From Daucus carota subsp. sativus (taxonomy: Eukaryota > Streptophyta > Magnoliopsida > Apiales > Apiaceae): a stretch of 64,000 nt of DNA. A program made the translations under genes and the position numbers. This document shows positions 39,202 to 49,409 of this stretch, one piece after another; the first letter of the stretch is position 1; every line of letters begins with the position of its first letter. The notes under the pieces were generated by a model. It saw nothing but the letters and a program-made list of their open reading frames with translations, had not been told where the DNA came from and did not search any database. The stretch is from contig NC_030381.2 in NCBI RefSeq assembly GCF_001625215.2, forward strand, positions 49,003,214 through 49,067,213, read 5' to 3'.

Positions 39202-39230
<29 letters not shown>
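39202..39230. repeat. (AT)n microsatellite, left flank of TA-flanked element 1
   Basis: Pure AT run between the duplicated intron text CAATTCTTGC and the first base of element 1. The unit 1 counterpart (~32728) has only CATATATTA. Confidence 0.9.
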
Positions 39231-39232
<2 letters not shown>

Positions 39233-39880
39233 CTCATGATCAAATAGAAACCAATTTTAAAATAAAAACTAGAAACCAATTCAAATTAGTGATATTCTCA
39301 ATATAATTTAGTGATATCCTCTTTAGAATTTAGTGATATGCGTTGCAAAAATTAGTGAAAAACTCCAGAGTCAGCGAAAATTTCAGATCTGTGCTTAGAT
39401 ATGTGCTTGTTATCGCTTCTGGGAGTAATATCGATTCTGAGAGGAGGTGAGCATGAAAGGGCAGGAGCATAGAAGGGATTGGGCAAGGTAAAAATAGGGC
39501 GGCGAAAGAGGTAGCAGATGAGGCAGCTGAGATGGCGGAGGAGGTAGACAACGGAGTGACGCTGTGGTTTCAAGCGTCTTAGCTTCGCCGGAGCCGTGGA
39601 AGACAGCTGGGGTTGCAATTAAAAGGCGGCAATGGAGGTGAAAGAGGCGGAGGAAAGGAGCCGGCATCGGTGGAGGTGAGGAGGCGGTGGAGGAGGAGGC
39701 AGCGACAGAGGTGGAGGAGGCGGAGGTGGAGTGACGGAGATGGAGGTGGAGGTGAAGATGTAGATGGCAGGGAAGATGGAGAAGAAGGTGTATGTACTGG
39801 TGATATGTGCTTTAGGATTTAGTGATATTTAAGATGGGTTTTTAGTTTCTAGGATAAGAAGGTTTCTATTAGAGTAAGAC
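39231..39880. mobile_element. (TA)n-flanked element 1 (Micron-like)
   Basis: Ends are imperfect inverted repeats rich in ATAGAAACC: GATCAAATAGAAACC at the left, reverse complement of CTAATAGAAACC at the right. It sits between (AT)n runs (39202-39230 and 39881-39897), the insertion preference described for Micron-type elements. The interior 39600-39790 is unusually GC-rich and purine-biased, with many GGAGG/GGTGGAGG blocks; the open frames there are low-complexity and not convincing genes. Superfamily is uncertain. Confidence 0.5.
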
Positions 39881-39897
39881 TATATATATATATATAT

Positions 39898-41690
39898 GAG
39901 TGAGGTTCCAGAGAAAACCAAAGTATGGAGAAAACCGAGAAAACCTGTATTAATTACGTATATTGTACCGTATTCCTTTTTTAATTGCAATCATAAATAT
40001 GAGGACAATCCTAGACAGAATCTGGTGAATAATAACATATCTTCTATTTATGGTATTTCCAAAATTCAATTATGTATATCAATTAATGTGAATTATATTT
40101 CCAAAATTCAATCAATTAACTTGATTTCTTAATAAATATATTAACTTCTAATAAAACACTCAGTGGAATCAACTAAATAATAAATTTAGCAAACATAAGA
40201 TTCTACTAAACGTCATACTAATAAATACATTGAGATTCTATTAAAAAATTTATTAATATTCTACAAAATGTCATATCAATATTATTAAGATTCCACTAAG
40301 TAATTTCCTAATGACACTAGATTTCTATTATTTTAATATTCGATATATTTATTCTAACATTTATATTAAGTTATAGGCGAATCACTTAATAGAATCTTAA
40401 TATTATTAATATATATAGAAGATTCTCTAAAATATTTTATTATTTCTAGTAATAAATATTTGTATCGTGCAAGATTCTTTTAGAATATTTAATTTTTCTT
40501 GTATAAATTATTCACATTGTAATATTCTTTTGACTCTTCAAATATTTTTAAAATTAATATTCTTTTGAAGAATTTAAACTAATTAATATTATAGAATCCT
40601 AATTTAAAAATTATAATATTATTTAAAAGAATACTTCAAGAAACATTCAAATGTTTAAAAGTTATAGGTGAAACACTTAATGGAATCTTAATATTATCAA
40701 TATATATTGAAGATTCTCTAAAATATTTTATTATTTCTAGTAATATATATTTGTATCGTGCAAGATTCTTTTAGAATATTTAATTCTTGTATAAATTATT
40801 CACTCTATAATATTATTTTGACTCTTCAAATATTTTTAAAATAATATTATTTTGAAAAATTTCAAACTAATTAATATTAAAGAATTCTAATTTAAAAATT
40901 ATAATAATATTCAAAAGAACACTTCAAGAATCCTTCAAATGTTAAAAGTTATAGGTGAAACACTTAATAGAATCTTAATATCGGTAATATATATAGAGGT
41001 TATTCTAAAAATATTTTATTATTTCTAGTAATAAATATCTGTATTGTGCAAGATTCTTTTAGAATATTTAATTTTTCTTGTATAAATTATACACCCTATA
41101 ATATTCTTTTGACTCTTCAAATATTTTTAAATTAATATTTTCTTTGAAGAATTTCAAAATAATTAATATTAAAGAATCCTAATTTAAAATTTATAGAAAT
41201 ATTTAAAAGAACACTTCAAGAATCCATCAAATATTAAAAGTTATAGGTGAAACACTTAATAGAATCTTAATATTATTAATATATATAGGAGTTTCTCTAA
41301 AATATTTTATTAATATATATAGAAGATTCTCTAGAATATATTACAAGATTCTCTAAGATATTTTATTATAAATATTATATGTTAAATGTAAAATGTAAAA
41401 TGTAAGATGTGAAATAGTAGTTTTTAAATCTTTTCAAGGTGAATCTTTAAAATTTGAAATTCAAATTGAATAGACATTAAATGATTGATTAAGATATGGA
41501 GAATGTGTTAATGTCTGATTGATTTGGTTATATTTATGTTAGAAAATTAGCATTTATACGATAGATTTGATTGACATAATTAAATATTAGAATACAGTAT
41601 ATTATCAAACAAGAATACGTGATCAACGGTGATGAGAAGGGTTTCTCAGTTTTCTTGATAAGCTGGGTTTTCTTAGGATCTTCCGCCTAT
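39898..41690. mobile_element. (TA)n-flanked element 2 (Micron-like) with an internal tandem array
   Basis: Left end GAGGTTCCAGAGAAAACC with further AGAAAACC repeats; the right end reads, in reverse complement, GGCGGAAGATCCTAAGAAAA and more AGAAAAC repeats. (TA)n runs flank both sides (39881-39897 and 41695-41738). After the right run, AATTCTTGCATATATTAGTC repeats the left host text AATTCTTGCATATA, so a ~12-14 bp host segment is duplicated around the pair of elements. No protein is encoded. Confidence 0.5.
40370..41345. repeat. ~290-bp tandem repeat, three and a partial units
   Basis: Units begin with GTTATAGGTGAAACACTTAA at 40370 (variant), 40661, 40948 and 41240; spacings are 291, 287 and 292. 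Each holds TATATATAGAAGATTCTCTA, CGTGCAAGATTCTTTTAGAA and TTTTGACTCTTCAAATATTT. The fourth unit is cut short. The array lies wholly inside TA-flanked element 2. Confidence 0.85.
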
Positions 41691-41691
41691 A

Positions 41692-41694
<3 letters not shown>

Positions 41695-41738
<44 letters not shown>
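41695..41738. repeat. (AT)n microsatellite, right flank of element 2
   Basis: About 44 bases of AT repeats, followed by TGCCAAGAATTCTTGCATA, where the collinear match to unit 1 resumes. Confidence 0.9.
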
Positions 41739-41740
<2 letters not shown>

Positions 41741-41951
41741 CCAAGAATTCTTGCATATATTAGTCATTCTTATTTGCACAAACCTAGGCAGAAATAAAAG
41801 AACCACTTTTCTGTATTATTTTCAAGACTAAACCACTAATTGTGACAACCCCTCTTCTTGAAACACAAGTAAAGATCAAACTCCTAGAACATAAGTATCA
41901 GATACTAAGAAACAGGGCTTCTATGCATGTCACTCAAACAAACATGAAAAA

Positions 41952-42750
41952 TGTTAGAATTCAAACCCGGCTCAAAGCAATGCAGTAGAGACAAACATTC
42001 TCAAATACTGGACATTGGGATTAATTATTAGAAACATAAAATGGAAGCTGGGTTTTATAAAATACATTGCAGTCAAGTGTAGAAAATAAAAGAGCAGCAG
42101 CTTGGTCAAATAAACAGCTGGGGTTTATAGATATAATAGAAGCAGTAATATCAATGCAAGAAAATAAAGAGGGTCAATTGTGGTGTGCTGAAAATATAAA
42201 CAAGCATCCTAATATAAGCTGTTGGTACTTGGTATAAGATCGGAAGGTGGCGAAATAGGTGAACTACAACAGCTCCAGGAATCAAGGTTTTAAAGAATGG
42301 TAGCTGTGCATGGGAGAAATAAAAGGTGGCTGTGCATGAGAACAGAAGAAAATATAGTAGGTTCTCATGGTCAAAATAACAGGCTGCAGGTTGTAATAAT
42401 GTCCTTAAAATATGGTAGGCTATTAATATGTATAAGGATAAAAATGTGAGGTGTGCAGTGATGTTAGAATGTGAACTTAAAGCCTATATATAAGTCTGTC
42501 CATCTGTAGTAGATAACACACTGAGTGAAACTACAACAGCAGTTGTAGAGAGAAATTTAGAAGAGCTGAAGCTCTGAGTGAAAAGGCCGCGTGCCATCTC
42601 TGTGTGTAACAAGAAAGGCTGAAGCCTAGCTAGCGTGTGTAGCAAATTATAAGTAGTGTAGCTGCGTGTTACATTAATATACAAGTTGTGTGTGTTTGTA
42701 TCCTAATATATCGGAAGTTTTTGGTTTAAGGCCCATACACGTTTCCAACA
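41952..42750 (+). repeat. 5' LTR of the Gag-only retrotransposon
   Basis: Starts TGTTAGAATTCAAACCCGG and ends CACGTTTCCAACA. A TATATATAAG motif (~42485) and a CTGAGTG segment mark a likely U3/R region. A short minus-strand frame here recurs in the other LTR and is not a gene. Confidence 0.95.
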
Positions 42751-42753
42751 AGT

Positions 42754-42765
42754 GGCATCAGAGCC
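42754..42765 (+). other. Primer-binding site
   Basis: TGGCATCAGAGC, three bases after the 5' LTR. The usual copia PBS, complementary to the 3' end of initiator tRNA-Met, is TGGTATCAGAGC; this differs at one base. Confidence 0.85.
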
Positions 42766-42787
42766 GAGGTTTCGTTCGAGAAAAAGA

Positions 42788-43750
42788 ATGGTAAGTTTCC
42801 TGGAAGCCCAAGTTCCAATGTTGACGGGCACAAATTATGGAGACTGGAGTATCCAAATGAAGGAATTACTCCATTTTTATGATGTTTGGGATATAGTCGA
42901 AAGAGGGTATGATGAGTTCACATCAGCGGCTGAAGTAGCTCTGTCAGAAGCCGAGAAGACGACATTAAATGGGTGCAGGAGCAAAAATAACAAGGCATGT
43001 TTCATGATTTATCAAGGTGTCGACGAATTAACCTTTGATAATATTGCACATGAAAAAAAAGCAAAAGACGCCTGGGAGATTCTGCAGAAATCATTCCAAG
43101 GAGTTGATAAAGAAGAAGAGGTGGAGCCTCAAGTATTGCATGGCGAGTTCAAGAATATGAAAATGAAAAATTCTGAAAATATTGAAGAAAATGTTACGCG
43201 TTTGAAAACGGTGACAAATGAGATGAAAAGAAATGGGGAAAGTCTGGATGATGTTCGGGTCATGGAAAAGTTGCTCCGTTCATTGACAAGAAAATTTGAT
43301 TATGTTGTAACTACGTTAGAGGAGTCGAAAGATTGGTCCAGAATTTCTATTGAAGAGCTTGTATGTTTGTTCCAAGACCACGAGCTGCAGATGAATCGTT
43401 ATGATGAAGAAATTAGCAGTTTGGAGAATATGGTGCAATGGAAAGTGTTTGATAATAGGAGTCCTAGTAGTGGCATTATTAATATTTCAGGGGAAGCGCC
43501 AAGGTATATGCTGAGTCCAGATAATATCTACAAACCAACAAGTCTGATACAAACAATCATTGATGATTTAGTGTCTTGTTTCAAGGCAACCGACGAAAGC
43601 AACAAAATTCCAGAATCTGTGCATCAGAAAATTGCAGGACGAGTTAACTACACGCCCAAAGAAATTCTAGATGATATATTCATGAAGTCATTGAAGTGGG
43701 GCATCTTTCACAAAGCGAAAGAAAAGCTCGGTATGCAAAGCTGGGTTTGA
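42788..43750 (+). CDS. Copia-type Gag polyprotein, intact, with an atypical C-terminus
   Basis: 320 residues from the ATG at 42788; the frame is open upstream to a GTG in the PBS, so the start is the first ATG. The N-terminus has the DUF4219-like LTGTNYGDWSIQMKELL, and the middle is a Retrotran_gag_2/UBN2 domain (AKDAWEILQKSFQG, LHGEFKNMKMKNSENIEE, VRVMEKLLRSLTRKFDYVV, LVCLFQDHELQMN). A CCHC zinc knuckle should follow but is absent; instead about 100 residues (from ~MVQWKVFDNRSPSSG to KEKLGMQSWV) match nothing I know. The stop codon abuts the polypurine tract, so the frame fills the interior to the last base. Probably packages RNA in trans with an autonomous relative. Confidence 0.88.
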   Translation: MVSFLEAQVPMLTGTNYGDWSIQMKELLHFYDVWDIVERGYDEFTSAAEVALSEAEKTTLNGCRSKNNKACFMIYQGVDELTFDNIAHEKKAKDAWEILQKSFQGVDKEEEVEPQVLHGEFKNMKMKNSENIEENVTRLKTVTNEMKRNGESLDDVRVMEKLLRSLTRKFDYVVTTLEESKDWSRISIEELVCLFQDHELQMNRYDEEISSLENMVQWKVFDNRSPSSGIINISGEAPRYMLSPDNIYKPTSLIQTIIDDLVSCFKATDESNKIPESVHQKIAGRVNYTPKEILDDIFMKSLKWGIFHKAKEKLGMQSWV

Positions 43751-43757
43751 GGGGGAG
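43751..43757 (+). other. Polypurine tract
   Basis: GGGGGAG immediately before the 3' LTR TGTTAG; plus-strand priming site of LTR elements. It directly follows the TGA of gag. Confidence 0.85.
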
Positions 43758-44556
43758 TGTTAGAATTCAAACCCGGCTCAAAGCAATGCAGTAGAGACAA
43801 ACATTCTCAAATACTGGACATTGGGATTAATTATTAGAAACATAAAATGGAAGCTGGGTTTTATAAAATACATTGCAGTCAAGTGTAGAAAATAAAAGAG
43901 CAGCAGCTTGGTCAAATAAACAGCTGGGGTTTATAGATATAATAGAAGCAGTAATATCAATGCAAGAAAATAAAGAGGGTCAATTGTGGTGTGCTGAAAA
44001 TATAAACAAGCATCCTAATATAAGCTGTTGGTACTTGGTATAAGATCGGAAGGTGGCGAAATAGGTGAACTACAACAGCTCCAGGAATCAAGGTTTTAAA
44101 GAATGGTAGCTGTGCATGGGAGAAATAAAAGGTGGCTGTGCATGAGAACAGAAGAAAATATAGTAGGTTCTCATGGTCAAAATAACAGGCTGCAGGTTGT
44201 AATAATGTCCTTAAAATATGGTAGGCTATTAATATGTATAAGGATAAAAATGTGAGGTGTGCAGTGATGTTAGAATGTGAACTTAAAGCCTATATATAAG
44301 TCTGTCCATCTGTAGTAGATAACACACTGAGTGAAACTACAACAGCAGTTGTAGAGAGAAATTTAGAAGAGCTGAAGCTCTGAGTGAAAAGGCCGCGTGC
44401 CATCTCTGTGTGTAACAAGAAAGGCTGAAGCCTAGCTAGCGTGTGTAGCAAATTATAAGTAGTGTAGCTGCGTGTTACATTAATATACAAGTTGTGTGTG
44501 TTTGTATCCTAATATATCGGAAGTTTTTGGTTTAAGGCCCATACACGTTTCCAACA
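43758..44556 (+). repeat. 3' LTR of the Gag-only retrotransposon
   Basis: 799 bp, identical to the 5' LTR as far as I can compare by eye. Followed by the AAAAA duplication and then the resumed intron text ACCCATCATAG. Confidence 0.95.
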
Positions 44557-44561
44557 AAAAA

Positions 44562-46530
44562 CCCATCATAGTTCTCATTAAATATAAATCATTTTTACAC
44601 ACATTCATCCATCATGTCTATTCCTCCTACATGATTAGTACTACAAATACATAATCAAGCCAAGGATTTTGCACAACAAAAAAAACATACAAACAGAGTG
44701 TGTGTTTATGTGTGTTTACTGTATATAGAGACAACATCAGTAATAAACATGGGAAAAGGACAGGTGGGAACATAAGCTTACCTTGTAATAAGCGATGCTG
44801 CTGAGGAATTGGCGTCGAGTCTGTAGAAGTATGAAGCAATCCCCCTAAAGAGTTTATGATTCTGTTGGGAATGGGAAGACATGTGTAACGACGTCGTTGC
44901 GATGCACTTAGGATGGACTGGACTTGTTATTGGTCTTTATGAATTTGTGATGGGCTGCTCTTGAAGTGAGCTGATCTGCTCACAATTATTGTTTTCTCAG
45001 CTAATTAGCCCTTGTTAGTTTTTGATTATTTTTATTATTAAAAGCACAATTTCTGTTTTTTTTAATAAAACAATTTCTGTATTATTAGTTTTATTTAATC
45101 TAGAGTTAATTTGTTTGGTAAATAGGATGGTTTTAAAATCATGGATGCACCCTATCAATCTGTAAAAAGTGTTGATTTTCAAATTCTACTAATTATTTAT
45201 TAGGGCTTTTTTTATAACTGCCTCGTAATTTTTTTTACAAAAACTACGTTGCAAACTTTCAATATTTTAAAAATATTATTTTATACAAATTATTTACAAA
45301 AATACGACTTGCAAATTCTGCAACCTCATTTGCAACAACATTTAAATAACATATATTGTATAAATTATATACATCAGTTTAATTGGATTTTTTCCTGAAA
45401 AATATTACTCGGAAATTGGAGAGTCAGGTTGAGTACTAGAGTATCTGTCGGGATATTACTTTTTTTTTTCTCATATTTTAAATTTATGTTAATGAAATTT
45501 AGTATGCAAGTATTTAAACTTTTTTTTAGAAAATAATGCAAGTATTTAAACTTAAAAATTAATAGAAGTACTTTTCTGATGTATATACTATATAGGTAAA
45601 TGCTATATATTAATAATGTTAATAATTTATTATTAAATGAGTAATATTATTTATAATATATCAATAATAATTGACTTCAAGTATACATTAACTGTTTAAT
45701 GATTTTTAAAAATAATAATAAAATAAATATTTAAAATTAGCTACATATAATTTCTAAACCATTCACATGTGTTATTAATGAGATTTAGATTTCAATAGTT
45801 TATGCCGATTTTACAAAATCATTAAACTATGTACTTGATAGACTCTTCATTAGTTAATTAGGAAATTTATTTGATACATCCCAAATTAGATGGCTCCGTT
45901 GAATTTGGGCACACTATTTAGGGTTCATTGACCGCATAGATACGTGACTTATCTTTAAAATTTTATTTTTGCAAATTAAAATTAAAATATGAAATTTTCA
46001 TTTATAAAAGAAAAAATAAAAAAATAAATTTCAGAAGTAGACGGTCAATGCACTTAAGTCCAAAGTCAACGGGGCACATGGGATGGATGTAGACATGTAG
46101 TATTTTGAATAACACATTTGACCGGCTCTATAAAATGCCAAAGAAAGAAAAGCAAAATACGTTATACGGCCGAACTGAGTCAACAGTACTCTTCTCTTCT
46201 TCTTTTTTTCTGGAAAAGAAGCACGGATGAAGTAAGAAAAATAACGATAAACTATAACTAAAAATGTCAATCTGTTCTGTAAAAAATAAATAACAAAAAA
46301 TAGTGCAAACTACGAGGAGAAGTAACTGCATAGCCCGTTTCATTCGATCCAGATACGGCCGGCCAGTTACAACAAGTCCACTCAATACTAAGTCATGCAG
46401 TAGTCTCAGTTCAAATTATAGTTTAGCTTCATATCCAGATCAAGTTGTTATAGATTTACGTTGGATTTAGTCTTAAATTTCCCCCTTAATAGGTGGAAAA
46501 TTAAGAGTAATACTCATCTACTCATCTTAA
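44562..46530. other. 5' UTR exon of zinc-protein gene B, then spacer to protease B
   Basis: The non-coding exon lies at about 44782-44870 on the minus strand (donor ACAAG/GTAAGC at 44782). The spacer resembles 33240-34300 of unit 1 (GATGGGCTGCTCTTGAAGTG, GCTGATCTGCTCA, TAATTAGCCC) with much divergence further on. No other gene seen. Confidence 0.55.
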
Positions 46531-46541
46531 TCTCCTTATAA

Positions 46542-47825
<1,284 letters not shown>

Positions 47826-47830
47826 AAGAG

Positions 47831-48299
47831 CTGGAACAATATGTTATCCTCGTCATGATTATTCTAGACTAATGTCTTATAAGAAGCTTTTCAGTTGTAG
47901 CTAGCAGTATAGGCTTAATTGGCTTATTAGTTAATAAGTAGGTGCTCATTTGCTTAGTGTTCTTTCGCGTTAAGTTTTGATGATTTGTTTAGTTTGAAGA
48001 AATTAGATATCAGGGAATTGGCAAGAACTGTGTATAAAATAAGTTCTGTTTATGTTTATATTTCATGCTTATAACTAGCTGGATCCAAGGCATTCTGCAA
48101 ATCACACAAAGCAACAAAGAGTGCTCAATCTAGAAACATGAGGGCTGCAGGTTACAGTACACATATATTTATGTCAGTCTAGCAAACGTAGAAGTAATTA
48201 ATTATGTTTAAAAATTAATGAAGTATTAAATTTAAGCTAAAACAGATTACTCTCTGTCTTTACCTATAAATTGAACCTTTTAAATTTGTATTTGCAGAC
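47831..48299. other. Spacer between protease B and the third protease copy
   Basis: No gene. TACCTATAAATTG at 48261-48273 is a TATA-like box ~30 bases before the start codon of the third copy. Confidence 0.5.
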
Positions 48300-49409
48300 A
48301 TGGCTTCTCCTAGTGCCATGTTTATTATTATAATTTTTGTGATCTTGGGGTTAAACAATTTATCCTATCAAACTTCCTCTCAGACTATTCCTTATGAAGA
48401 TATTGTGAGAATTTTCGACAACTGGATGTTCAAATATGCCCGCGTTTACAAAGATTTAGCAGAGAAGGAGATGAGGTTTACAATTTTCAAGGAAAATGCA
48501 GAACTTGTAGAGGCTTTTAGTAGAGGGGGAAATAAAGGATTTAATTTAACTCTAAACAATTTCGCAGATTTAACAGATGAAGAATTTCAAGATTTTTATA
48601 CTGGTTACAGTAAAAGCTCGAAAGCTTACTCCCCCGGGATGTCCATGGCCAAGAACGACACCTTTTTCAAGTATGCAAATTTAGAATCCGTTCCAAGTAG
48701 CATTGACTGGCGAAAAAAAGGGGCGGTCACTCCCGTGAAAGACCAGGGACAGTGTGGTCAGTTACATTCTTGCTTTGACAATTCTATTTTTTTAATAATT
48801 TTGTGACTAATTTTTGGTGTTATAGGCAGCTGCTATGCATTTTCAGCAGTTGCAGCTGTGGAAGGCATTGCATATATTACCCGAGGGAAGCTCGTATCGT
48901 TGTCTGAGCAAGAAATTGTAGACTGTGACCATGATGACCATGGTTGCAACAAGGGTAGCATGCAGAATGTATTTAGTTTCATATAAAAGAATGGTATCAC
49001 CGCGGAATCAGACTATTCTTACACTAGCGAACAAGGCACGTGCCAAAACAGCGATGTCAATCATGCAGCTGTTAGAATAAATGGATATCAAAATGTGCCC
49101 CAAAATAGTGAAGCTGATTTGTTGAAAGCGGTGGCAAATCAACCTGTTTCAGTTGCTGTTGATAGTAGGGATTACCGGTTCAGATTTTACTCCAGCGGTG
49201 TGTTCAATGCAGGGTGTGGCACACAATGTGACCATGCGCTTACAATTGTTGGCTATGGTGCAAATGGTAACGGAGTCAAGTATTGGATTGTGAAGAATTC
49301 GTGGGGAACGGGATGGGGTGAGGGAGGATATGGATACTTCATTCGAGATGTTGCTGATCCTCGAGGCATTTGTGGTATTGCCACAGATGCATCGTTTCCT
49401 ACCATCTAA
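48300..49409 (+). pseudogene. Papain-like cysteine protease, copy C, interrupted by one in-frame stop
   Basis: Exons 48300-48756 and 48826-49409 align end to end with the other two copies and keep the splice sites and frame over 347 codons including the end. A TAA at 48984-48986 (codon 206) stops the frame in the segment FI-stop-KNGITAESDY, where copies A and B have R or G. The catalytic Cys155 (GSCYAF) is upstream; His (CDHALTIVGYG) and Asn (KNSWG) are downstream, so the product would be a dead 205-residue fragment. ERFNIN is slightly altered (the last I and N are V and S). This copy is more diverged than A and B are from each other, so it is an older paralogue. It is either a young pseudogene or one miscalled base. 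Confidence 0.9.

Larger units (their letters stand above)
41947..44561 (+). mobile_element. Young Gag-only LTR retrotransposon (TR-GAG-like, copia type)
   Basis: Complete element 41952-44556 (2605 bp) with AAAAA target duplications at 41947-41951 and 44557-44561. Two 799-bp LTRs (TG..CA ends) look identical by eye and are at a constant offset of 1806, so there are no indels between them. PBS-like TGGCATCAGAGC follows the left LTR; GGGGGAG purine tract precedes the right LTR. The 1007-bp interior carries one gag frame and no protease, integrase, reverse transcriptase or RNase H, so it must rely on another element. It lies in the first intron of zinc-protein gene B, on the opposite strand. The empty site is preserved in unit 1 (AAACAAGAAAAACCCAT near 32915). 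Confidence 0.93.

Noticed and set aside
39330-39822. Several overlapping frames in the GC-rich part of TA-flanked element 1
   Set aside because: Low-complexity Gly/Arg or Pro/Ser/Leu translations from a purine tract; no domain and no start or splice context.
42484-42684. Minus-strand frame repeated identically at 44290-44490
   Set aside because: Both lie inside the LTRs at the same offset; identity reflects LTR duplication, not a gene family.
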